64,000 nucleotides of DNA from Climacteris rufus (Eukaryota; Chordata; Aves; Passeriformes; Climacteridae), in contig VZRZ01008247.1 in assembly GCA_013398175.1 (NCBI GenBank), positions 158,545 through 222,544 of the forward strand, in the 5' to 3' direction. Numbering within the stretch: the stretch's first letter is position 1; the number at the start of each line of letters is the position of its first letter. Shown piece after piece: positions 45,215 through 56,958 of this stretch. The notes beneath the pieces are model-generated. The model made no database searches. It was not told the origin of the DNA and worked only from the letters and a program-made list of their open reading frames with translations. The translations under genes were made by a program, and so were the position numbers.

Positions 45215-45480
45215 CAAGATGAAACCTGTCCGTATGTAACTTGAACCCAATGTCCCTTTTTCTCTCTATATGAATCCTTGTGAAGAGTGACCTTCTGTCT
45301 GCTTTGTACCTACCCTTTAAATACTAGAAAATTGTGATGAGGTCACTCCTGAGCCTTCTCATGGGAGAAAAGACCTAACTCCTTCAGTTTTCCTTGTAAG
45401 TCAAGTTCTCCAGCACTTGGATCATCTTTGTGGACCTTCTTTGGACCTTCTCTACTCTGTGCATGTTTTTTTTTGAATTG
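45215..45480 (-). mobile_element. CR1 LINE fragment, 5' continuation of the split element
   Basis: Continues the CR1 of 44366-44546 with GATGAGGTCACTCCTGAGCC, GAGAAAAGACCTAACTCCTT and CTCCAGCACTTGGATCATC. Reads in the same orientation. Confidence 0.83.
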
Positions 45481-46842
45481 TGGAGATGAAAACTGGACTG
45501 AATTGTTGAAGCACATCCTCATTTAATGGCATAGTTGCATATAGCCTTCAGAGATGTAATTAAGAGTTACTCTCCTTTTACTGTCTTGTAACACAACTAA
45601 ATCTTGACATTTATGCATTTTCCATTAATAATATTCTTGCAACTTTTTCTACAAGACTCTTTATATAAATATATGTAAAATTTGCAGGAGGATTTTGAGA
45701 AGGAGGAGTACTTAATGAAATATTTCTTCTTTGTCCTGTTAAATTCTGGTAAGTTTCTGCTGAGATCTAAATGCCTGGTATTGCCGTTTTCCTTCTTTAA
45801 CACATGGACTGCAAGAAAAGTCTATGGCAGCAAGCTGAAATATTCACAGATCATGAAGCTCTGTGCCTAGGGTGATTCAGAAGCCAAAGGAGAAAGCAGG
45901 TTTTTTGTAGTGGAATCCGTGTGCAATCCCAAACCACACAGTTAAGACTGGAATTAGATCTCTCTCCAAATCTGCTGCAGGACCCCCTAAATCCATGTAT
46001 TTTCCTGGAATATCATACAGAGAGTGATGGAGGGGGAGAAGAAAATCTCAGTGCTTGTTCATTATCTCCCAGACAGAGAAACGTCAGAGAAAAAGAAAAT
46101 AAAATCAAAGTAGTACGAATAGATCTATTTACTAATAAAAAAGACTTGTCAAGTGGCAACTCTACTTACCCAAAATGGAACTTACTTACCAGAATGAGTG
46201 CTGAGTCAGAAAAAATAATCGTGAAACCAGCTGAAAACAAAAAGCCAAATTCAGCATGCAAATGCATTCACACAGCTATCATTGACTGGGAAGAAGATTG
46301 GCTCAGAGCATGGAAATGAATAAGCCTTTGCCAAATAAAGAAAAACTGAGACAAATTTCAGAAACCACATCATAGGAACATGTGCCTGTGGTTGTGGTCT
46401 GGTGGTCTGCTGAAGTGAGGGAGAAGAGAAAAGCATGAAATCAGACAGTATGATGTGTCTGCAGGGACCAAGCAGCAAGAGGGTTGCAGCATAGTGGCAA
46501 GGTGCCTCACTGACTGTAACTCCTACTTAAAAAGCTAAAACTGCATTTTAAAAAAAAGATGGGTGGGTGTGCTTTGTGAAAGTGATACCCTGCTTGTTGA
46601 ATCATAGATGTACTCCTCCTGAATATGCATTTTGCTTCTCTGCACTGTTTTTCCTTCTCCACATGTGTGACAATTGATAACTTGTGCTACGGGAAGTCAA
46701 TCAATAGACCTGTTTTCACTATGTCACTGAAGGTTGCTTTAAATGACTTTATTAACAGTAAGGAAAATGAAACTAATTTTAAATTAAAAAATAACACTGC
46801 ATGGTCAATTAATGGTTATTCAATATATTTTGAAGGTAGGTT
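45481..46842. other. Intergenic, nothing recognised
   Basis: A 132-codon open frame at 45921-46319 has no family resemblance and no splice or promoter context. Treated as chance. Confidence 0.55.
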
Positions 46843-47467
46843 TGGTAAGGACGCTTAACCCGATGCTCTCGAGGTAGCGACAGCGTCTTTATGTGAGCAA
46901 AATCCCTGCTGGGCTGAGTTGCAATGGTTTTACAACTCTCCCAAAGGACAGAGTGCTAGCTACCGCAGATAACCTGTTTCTGCTGGCTCCTCTAGAAATG
47001 AGAGTTACCCCAGGCATGGTGTTCTAGCACCGATGAGAATAAAAGGCTACACAGAGGGCTTTTCTCTGGGATAACAGCCGATTTATTGTGAATCCAGTGT
47101 TGTGTTCTGAGGGTCCAGAGGAGGTCCAGGGAGGAAGTCCAGAAACATCCAAGTGGCTAGAGTAACCCAGAAGAAAGAGACCGAGGAAGCCCTGCACAGG
47201 TCTTTTAGTGGAAGGTGGGACCAGGAAACACCCAATGGAAAACCACGTAGTTCAAAGTGACTGGTGAAAGGGAGAGCTTTCCAGGCCATAGCCATATATG
47301 GGACCTAAGGTATGGATACAGGTAACACAAGAGAAATATGGGACTTCACCACAGCTCAGGTAGAAGGTTCAGATACTAGAGGAAGAAGGTTGAGGTCATT
47401 GCCTTGGCTTTCTTCCCACCAATCCTGAAGCTCAAAAACAGCAGCTTCTGACAAGTACGCTGCTACA
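46843..47467 (-). mobile_element. Solo LTR, minus-orientation copy of an inverted pair
   Basis: On the minus strand it runs from TGTAGCAGCGTACTTGTC to a CTTACCA end. It has an AATAAA signal near the middle and a TATATGG box. Almost the whole length matches 56349-56958 in reverse complement. No clear target duplication was found. An apparent 70-codon frame inside it is LTR sequence, not a gene. Confidence 0.87.
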
Positions 47468-50400
47468 GTTTGGCATTTATTGAACTGAACTAGGTTGTAC
47501 AAAGTTGGAAGTCTGAAAAAAACACAAAGTCTAAATTTGCCTTAATCTTCAGGACAAAACACTAATTCTAAAGCAGTTATTTAGCTAGTGAAAGTTTGAT
47601 TTAGATTTTGGGGGTACAGTGCCTAAGAATTCTGAGGAAAAAATATGATTTTTTAGAGTAAATGGCTAAATGACTACTAGACAAGCATATCCCTACAATT
47701 TTTTTTCTCTAGGCTGCAAAATATTTTTTAGGTATTTTCAGTAGAACCAGACAGTTGTAAAAGTCTCCTTCAGATTGCACTTTGCAAGTCTAATGAAGCT
47801 GGGAAGATGGTGCTGCAGTGTTAGCTGAGCTGCATTTCAGTACAGTCAACAGGTCGGAGTGCACTGGATTCCTTTCCTTGCTATTTTTTTCAATGGGAAT
47901 AAACCCAGAGTCAGCAATGGGTGTTTTAAACTGTAAGGCCTAATTATTTACTCAAAGGATAAAAAAGACTATTCACAGAAATGAAGCCATTAACAATCTA
48001 AATCCTGTGCACTCTCTAGATGCAAGGTGCCTACGACAGGAAGTTGGTCCCAGGAAAACGACAGGATCCCTGTCTACCCAGCAGGGCAGGAGCATTTCTC
48101 CTTTGATAATGAGCTCCGGCTAACAATATGCACCGTAAGCAAACATCATATTGTTGTCTATATGCCAACACCTGTGGACACTGATCTGGCTACAAATACT
48201 AGTCATTAGACCCACACTGACAATGCATGTACTGAGGTTATCAGGAAGAGCAACAGCAGCTGTTGTTTCTAGTGATCTAATGATGTGATGATGTCAGAAA
48301 TACTTAAGAAGAAATAGGTGTTTCCATTGCTTTAGGCTTTTTCTTCAGTACTGCACCATAGTGCCTCATATTCCTGGTCACACATATACAAGTGTACTGT
48401 AAACATTTTAATTTCCCATTATATGTGTTAGAAATAATGCTTACATCATTAATGTATAACAGTATAACTTCTCTTGAATATTCAGCTCGTGTCTGACTAG
48501 TACAAACAGAAAACCACAGTCCACTGAAGAAAACAAGCAGGCAGCTGTACAGGGTCCAGCGAGCGATACAAACTTCTGACAGATCAGAGAAACCAAACAT
48601 GTGAGCTGGCCATAAATTCCCATTTTTTTCACCAAGGAGGACAGCATTTGCCCAATGCTGCATACTTCTCAAACACTGACTGAACACCCTGCTATGTTTG
48701 CTGTGTCTGTGTAGGTGATTTAGTAAAAAGTCACAGCATCCTCCCCTCCTCTGTCTACTGATGATACTTTTCTGTCCCATACTGCAATTTCCATTATAAT
48801 GATACAAAAAAGATGGGAAGCATGAAAAATTGATGAGGTTGTGTGTTTGCTTTAAAAAACACTAGTATATTCAGATATGCTATGTTTAATAAAATGAAAT
48901 GTGAGAAAATTTTTTGTCTTTGCTAATTAAAAAAAACTGTACTGATATTGTAGTTAAAATTTAGTCTGCTCCAGCATAGATCCTTGATGGTCTTTTCTAT
49001 ACTTCCCTCATTTTTGCATGTGCTTCCAGCTAAGATTTCCTCTTCATTCTGAGTTTTTGGCATTGTTTATCGAAATTGTAACCCTTGAGGAACACACAGC
49101 CCTCACTGCAGCCTGAGCATGTCTTTGGAAGGCAGGGAGAAAGAACAAAAAAAGAACTATAGCTACACGGTGATTTCTCAATGCATTTTAATGCAAGACT
49201 GGATACAAAAAAAATAGAATCTATGGCCTGAATGACAGGAAAGAAGTATTTGCATGGAGGATAGTAGAAAGGCAGGGAGGTTAGATATGTGCTTGAATGG
49301 AGAAGTTATTTCTGTCACATGGATTTTGCAGCATTTGCTGGAGGCTTGAAACAAAACACCACCTGAAACTGGTTATTTAAAGTGATAGTGGCATCTTCTT
49401 TAATGCAACAAACCACACTGTGGTCCTTGTGTTAATTTTGGTCATTGTGTGAGTGACTTGACTAACTTCTGTGAGGTAACGTATGGGAGAAGGTTCCACT
49501 AGAAGGATAAAAGGGATGGGCATTCAGAGCTCTCTCCGAGTGCTTATTCAGAGTGACACAGTGTGAGGATATTAAAAGGTGGAGATGAGGGTTTTAAGAA
49601 AAGATACTTGCTTTTTTAGGGTGGTCAAGTATTTTTCAGGAAACTTTGGTGGGGTGTGCTTTTTTGGGAAACACTGTGTATTTGAGGCCCACAGCTCCTT
49701 TGTGCCCCCCCTTTGCACACGTTGCCCCAGCCGCTGCTGAAAATCTCAGTCTACCTTCTTGCATCAGTTTTAGGAGATGAGGGAAACCTCCCAAAACTAA
49801 TTAAAAGAGCCACTTTAGCAGCACAAGAAAGAATATCCTCTGTGAATAAAACACTCCAACCTCTGTTTGTACACCCTTCCTCTGCAACTAATGACATCTG
49901 TTCTGTGAGTGTGTCAGTATATCCTGTAGTGCTTGTCCACAACAGTAGGAAATTGAAAGTTGAAATTTCTATTTAAGGAAACTGAATAAAGAGTTTGCAT
50001 TCTTCCAGTTCAACTACTTTTAAAAATAAACTCTCAGTATAAGGATGCCAGAAAGTATAGTAAAACCTGCAGCCTCTTGCAGACTCAGAGCAGATGCTTT
50101 TGGCTTGACTAGAAAATAGGATTTTTGGCAGAAAGAGAGAGAAGGACCAGCATGAAAGACCAAGAGAAAAAGAGGAAAATGTTTGGAGGAGCTACAATAA
50201 AAGAATTAAGTTGAAGACAGAATCACAATGAAATTAAAGTTGGCATTAAAAATATAAAATGACATTATTTTCCTAGGAGTGCAAAGCTGTGAGCCTGCTG
50301 ATGGAATAAACTCAGTGCTTAGTGCCATCTGCTCTTGCTGGTGGAAACTGTCTTGCTGGATGTAGAGGGTGGAACATTCTTGAATATGTTAATGCTATAA

Positions 50401-53400
50401 GCTGTTTATAGAGTAGTGTGGTCTGTTGCAGAAATGCTGGAATTAGAGAAGGAAATGACTTGTCATAGTAACTTTACAAGAGCCCTTAATGATCTCTTGC
50501 AGATCTACTGCATGCAAGTGAGCGACTGACCCAGCAGTGATCTGAGAACATAGCAAAATCTTAGCTGCAAGCATAGATCCTGTTTGTGCCTGCAGGCAAA
50601 CTACTCAATTTACAGCCACAGCTGAAAGCCTTTGAAAGTTGGCCCTTAAGGTCATACCCTCTGTCCTAAAGTCTGTTATGGACTTTTCCCCTACAAGATA
50701 TTCTGGGAGAGTTTTCTAGTGCATGCTTGTCTTGTTTTGTTTTCTTTCTTATGTGGCAGAAACAACAACCTTAATGAAAGTTCAGATAATCAGATTTGCA
50801 TTTAGTCAGTCTCACTGCTACTACTTTGAATATAACTCCTAGCATAGTTTTACACTCCAATTCATTATCACAGTATCTGGACATCTTTCAGCTAAACAAT
50901 AACAACAAAGAAGTTCCTGAAGGACTTCAAAGAGTCCCTGGCATTTTCTTTTCTTTGCCATTTTTCTTTTTCAGTCTGTGTGATTTTTAACCTTTTAGAT
51001 TCTTTTAATTTGGTTTACTGTTTTTTTTCTTCAGATTCCTGCAATATAGGTTGAGGATGGCACAGATTAATATTTGTTAGTACTAAGAGTGTGGTTCTTA
51101 GATGGAGCAAGGAATCTCCTCAGTTTCAGGCTTTTCTATGTTTCCTTAAAAAATTAATATTGTAATATCTTCTAATTATTTTTTGTTTTCTGTCACCATA
51201 ACTGGATTCCTTGATTGAGGAATGCTTTGTCTCCATACTGTCACAACCTTTCTCCTGTGCTTTTTAGCTTAGCACTGCTGTAAAACAGCTTTCTCCATAG
51301 TAGATATTTTACCATATACGTTTGCATACACTTAGCACCACTATTCAAAAGTCTCACACTGTTAGTATTGAGTTTTTTCAATGTAATATTTTCTCATTTC
51401 TTTCTCAACATTCAAAGTTATATAATTTACCTATTTCAACTCTGAAAACTCACTGATTTGTATCCTTCTTGTATTATTATTAAGTATCCTGATGGGTAAA
51501 TCTGAAGTCATTTAGAACTCTAAATCTCAAACCTGATAAAGGCATAACACTTAATTTATAGTAGGTACATTAACGAAAGTTGTTCAGTGGAACTGGGTTA
51601 TAAACCACCTAGTTTATACAATACTGAAGTCTGTTCTTTTAGGTTGTTTCAAGGGCCTGAGAATAGCAAACAAGGCAAAAATGGATTATTTAATTGAGAG
51701 GCTGCTAACCAGAAGAATAAATAAAACAAAACCAGAAGGGATTTAGTGGCATAATGGTAAATGGATAGAAGGCATATAGGCAATCTAAAATTATTTTATT
51801 TCTCTCCCTGGTTTTGCTTATTTTACACCACCAAGTTAGTTGATTGGAAGTCATGCTCCATTTATAATAGTCTAAGTGATGGGAGAATCTGGCAAAAATA
51901 ACATTCAAAATCTCTTTAACTATCAATCATGTAAACAGGAACCCAAAGAAAACACAAACTGAATTACCTAAGCCCACGTTATGACATGGAGTCATAGACT
52001 TCATATCATAGTTCTTTTCTGCTAGACCTCCCTTGGAATGTAACTGCTTACCCCTTTTCCCTTACGGACTGCAAGTGACAGAAGTGCTCCAGTGTTCAGG
52101 AGCTCTTGCAGCAATCACCAGCCTTTGCTTCAGCTCCGTCTACATTTGGGTCATTAATTTGCACATCATCAGTGCTGGGAATGAAAGTACAATTGACAAT
52201 TGATTAAAACATTCTGTTGAGTGAACTCAAAGGAAGCTCATAAAATTGTTTACGTCCCTATCTGGGCTCTTAATGTTTGTGTACGGGCAAGTATTGATCT
52301 GGTGGCTGTGTGAAACACCCTGCTGTGCAGAACTGGGCAGTGCAAAACCATCTTACTTGGTATTTGTGAGTTGTCATTGGCAGTGAGGACTGTAAAGTAC
52401 CCTGCAGGTGTACGGAACATGATTTGGAACAACATAAAAATAACAATGGGAAAATGAGCCATCTGTTAACAAAATCCACTTTTTATTGTAGAGCAATTCA
52501 CACGAAAATTCCTGGGTTAAGTGTGGCCTTCTTTTGCTATATTACAATACATTATTGTGGATAATGGTTTTGAAAGCTTTTGTGGGACAATAAGCATCAA
52601 ATTCAGTTTTCTATAAATGGCATTTCGTTTGAGATGTTGTCAGGCACAATGTGTGGCATCCAGATGCTCCAGAAGAGTGTAGGCATCTTATTTATCCTGT
52701 GTCACATCTGGCAGACACATGTGCATATCTGAAATGCCCTAAGGCATCCAAAATAGCACTAGGTGTTTTAGCCTGCTGAAACAATCCTTCTATGTTACTT
52801 TCAGGTGAGCTTAGAGTGAAGCTGGGTTTAAGCTAAGCAACTTAGGAACCAGCTTTAGGTGAACATAAAGGAAAGCCCTGTCAAAGGGCTGTGCATCTCA
52901 TGTATTTCTGTTCTATCTTTCTCACAGTCCCATGAACATCCTAACTGCACCAAATGGCCCTGGCCACCTGTAAATATAGGCAGTTTCACCACATGCAATT
53001 GATACAACCAGATTTTATCCCCAACATCTACTTAATTCCTGTTTAGGTTCCTACATCCTGTGTATGAAACCGTACCTGTCACTGAAGTCTGCCATGTTAA
53101 TTCAGTCAATTTGCTCTTCATTAATACACTCATTCCCCCTTAACTCTGAGGCACTTAATGCAGAAATTAATTACAGTGTCAGATCAGAGGGATGAACACA
53201 GAAGTTAAACAAATGAAAATGAAAGACAATCAATTCCTCCACTTTATGTTTTAAATAAAATACAGGGGCTTAGGATTTCTGGTGGGAGGATCAATTTAAC
53301 CTTGGTAGTGCTTATTTTAGCATGCTTTCTAGCACAGAAAAAAAACCCGTGCTGTCATAGAAGTTTTTTTCTCCAAGTTACACCTCTATTAGAGTCTGTT

Positions 53401-56348
53401 ATCGTCAGCAATTTTGAATTTTCTCAGGCAAACTCAGGTTAGAACTCATAGTTTTTGTTTTCCAAGAAAGCAAAAAAACAAAAAAAAAGTCTAGTTTTCT
53501 ATATCAAGAAAATACACTTTCATAGGTGACAGGTAAAAGAGGTACGAATGTTTGGCATAATAGCATCCAACTGTAGCTATATTTTAAAATATGAATGCAC
53601 AAGGTAGAAATCTGATACTTGTCAGGTTCCTACTACAAAAACATATTTCAAAGCCGCACAGTTCAAGTCACCTTGAAGAATTCTTTACCCAGCTCCAGGA
53701 AGAGCTCTAGTTCAATACCCATCCAAAAGGTGGGAGTTTCATAGAGGGAATGCAGAACTTAGTTCCCAGTAACTCAAAGACAAACTGAGCAAGAGCTTTA
53801 GGATGTGTCAATAGAAACAATTTTATAATACTGTAGTGACAATTTAGGAACTGATTTCATTCCATGTTGTACTTAGGTAAATCTCATTGTTCCAATGAAT
53901 GAACGAGCTGCTTGTGCTTGATAACTGGGCACTATACTGCTTCTGTCGATGTCCCTGAGCTGTGCCAAGGGTGGTCCACAAGAGGTATTCCATAAGAATA
54001 AATCTATGCCCTGCAGCTGCCACTCCAGAAGATGTAGGATCAACAGGAAGAGTTAGTGGTGTCTGGAAGAATCAGCAAAGTAGATGGATATCTCTGATAC
54101 AAAATCATAGCGCTTTGGTGGCAAACTGCTTCAGTGAAGCTTCCCCTTATTAAAATTCTTGGTGTCCAGACAGAAATTATAACTCTTAATGATGGCAAAT
54201 TATCAAGAAGACAAAGAAATTATTATTTGTAAACAAATACCATCTTACCCCTCAGTTTTTCTCACCTTATTGCTCCTAATTCTTTCTCCTTAACAAAGAT
54301 TGACAGCCTTTCTCAGCAAAGCAGTCTCTTGTCTTGGAAGTCATCCTGCTGAAACTCTGTAGGAATTCCTGGGCAGAAAGATGTTATTTATTTCACTAAA
54401 ATCATTTAGAAGATGAAGGGTACTTGTGGAACAGGCTGAGTCTGCAGAACAAACATTGAGACGGCAGCATATGCAGCAATCTGACTGTGACACTAAAACC
54501 ATGCACCCTGGGCTCTAAGGCAGGTGACACTACTAGACTGATATTGCCCAGCTTCTGACAATTTTCCAGCTTATGCAGCTGATGAGAACATATGGTTCAT
54601 AATGTTTCTGTGCTTAGCGAGTCTTCCTCTTGCTTTTTCTTATATAAACACACACAGACCACAGGCTGCCTCTACTGAGCACACTGAACACTGAAATAAC
54701 AGATTTGTGTTCAGAACAAGAAAGTAATGGATTCAACTCTTAACTATTGAATAGCAGTGTTGTCTTTGAACAAATCTGAAAGTATTGCTAGTTCTGTGAT
54801 CTGCTTCTTTGATACTGGTAAAGATTTTGTTTGTGAGTGCATTCAGATACATCTGTAGCAAAATCTGGAAACCCTGAGCTAAAGCACAGCTTGCTTCTTT
54901 CTGGTTATATTGAACATTTTGCAGGCATGGAAACATTGCATTTTAGTTGGCTACAGTAATTTAGGTAGAAAGGTATCTGCTGCAAATTTCAGTGCTAGTT
55001 ATACAGAATTTTGACAGCAGGGGAAAGTGATATGTCCTATTCTTCAATATATGGGTTCAGTCCAATCTGTCTTTTTAATTGCACTGCAACAGATTATTAA
55101 ATTACTCAAATAAATAATAGAAGAAAACGTCAACCAAAATCCTGCTGAAGGGGAAAGTGCCTTGTATAAAAATGGTTTCATATTATTTTGTTCTACATTC
55201 TGACAAATACACAGCCATCAATATTATTGCTTCTGAAAAACAGAATTGTTCACATTAATAGCCAGCTATTTGGGTCTCAATATGAATATTTGTTTAAAAT
55301 GTTAATAAAATTGCCATCATGTTTTTAAATGACCAGACCATGAACAACTACATTACCCTGCAGCATTATTAAATAATTCAGCAAATCCAAATCTTGAGAA
55401 TTTTAGTAATTAAAGTCCAAAATGAAGCACATGCATAAACCAGTTATTTTCTCATGCCCAGATTCAAGGTAGAAAGAAAATTCAAGTCTTTTGAAAAAAA
55501 TATGCTTTGGATGGAAGAACACTGTGTAACAGATATTAAATGCTAATCCTTCAATAGCCAAGTTATTTTGAAAACCATCTGAGGGGAATTCATATGCCTC
55601 TATTTCTGTTTACAACTGGAGGAAAAAATTGGGGATAAGGCAACCAAATCCTAGAATCACAAAGAGAATCACTGAGGGGAAAATCCCTGTCTCCACCAAA
55701 ACAGGAGTTTTGGTCTCAGAAAATGAAAAAAAAAATCATTTTGAACTACTGGTACTAAGATACAAACCTCTTTATCTTTAAGCAAATCACACTAGTGCAC
55801 TTACCTGTGCAAAAGCTCAGCCTTGGAAGGAATTACTGGTTAACAGTCTGGAGCATGGGAAGGGCTAACTTACAGAAGAAATTAGGTCAGGGATAACTGG
55901 AAAACATATGGACCTTCTGCTTTGGGAGGAGGCATTGAGACCTACAGACTTGAATATCATTCCCTGTTTAGTAATCACAATCCCCAAATGGTTGTCTTAT
56001 CCTCCTTTCACCTCCAAATAAAAGATTGCACCTGCTTGCAAGATGTCAATTAATTTGATTTTCCTAATTGTGAGTTTTAAGACAGGTTATCCATCCCAGA
56101 TACAGTAGAAACAGTGGGTACCACAGAAATTTTACACTGAAAAAAGCTGAATCCATAATTTAGTACAACTTCTTTTATAGCCTTATCTTCCTTCCGCACA
56201 TTGCCAGAGGTGGTACATGTTAAATATAACCCTGGTTGACAAAAAGAGAATAGTTTCCAAAAGCTAGTGAAAAAAGGCAACCAAATGAGTAAAAGTAAGA
56301 TCTATCAAAACCATTAATGGCACAGACCTGTATATGTGCACTCCATAA
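47468..56348. other. Intergenic interval between the inverted LTRs
   Basis: About 8.9 kb without a recognised gene or transposon. The longest open frame is 167 codons on the minus strand (48304-48807), of unknown nature. Confidence 0.55.
48304..48807 (-). other. Unassigned 167-codon open reading frame
   Basis: Starts MYHYNGNCSMGQKS and includes a hydrophobic stretch (TLYSCLLVFFSGLWFSVC) that could pass for a membrane segment. I recognise no domain or family, and there is no CpG promoter. In AT-rich DNA of this length an open frame of this size can arise by chance, so a real gene is unlikely. Confidence 0.15.
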
Positions 56349-56958
56349 CATAGCAGCGTACTTGTCAGAAGCTGCTGTTTTGGAGCTTCAGGATTGGTGG
56401 GAAGAAAGCCAAGGCAATGACCTCAACCTTCTCCCTCCAATATCTGAACCTTCTACCTGAGCTGTGGTAAAATCCCATATTTCCCTTGTGTTACCTGTAT
56501 CCATACCTTAGGTCCCATATATGGCTATGGCCTGGAAAGCTCTCCCTTCCACTGGTCACTTTGAACTACGTGGTTTTCCATTGGGTGTTTCCTGGTCCCA
56601 CCTCCTTGTAAAAGACCTGTGCAGGGCTTCCTCGGTCTCTTTCTTCTGGGTTACCCCAGCCACCTGGATGTCTCTGGACTTCCTCCCTGGACCCTCAGAA
56701 CACAACACTGGATTCACAATAAATCGGCTGCTATCCCAGAGAAGAGCCCTCAGCATTTTATTCTCGCTGACACTAGAGCACCATGCCTGGGGTAACTCTC
56801 ATTTCTAGAAGAGCCAGCAGAAACAGGTTATCTGCAGTAGCTAGCACTCTGTCCTTTGGGAGAGTTGTAAAACCATTGCAACTCATCCCAGCAGGGATTT
56901 TGCTGGCATAAAAGACGCTGTCGCTACCTTGAGAGCACGGGGTTAAGTGTCTTTACCA
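56349..56958 (+). mobile_element. Solo LTR, plus-orientation copy of an inverted pair
   Basis: Contains TAGCAGCGTACTTGTCAGAA at its start, an AATAAA at 56718-56723, and ends GTGTCTTTACCA. It is the same family as 46843-47467 in opposite orientation. The first two bases appear changed from TG to CA. No internal sequence or clear target duplication. Confidence 0.87.

Noticed and set aside
45921..46319. 132-codon open frame
   Set aside because: No recognisable domain or splice context; probably chance.
47083..56808. Similar peptides (beginning MAMAWKALP) at 47083-47295 minus and 56521-56808 plus, suggesting a duplicated gene
   Set aside because: The similarity is explained by the inverted LTR pair and extends well outside the frames at DNA level.
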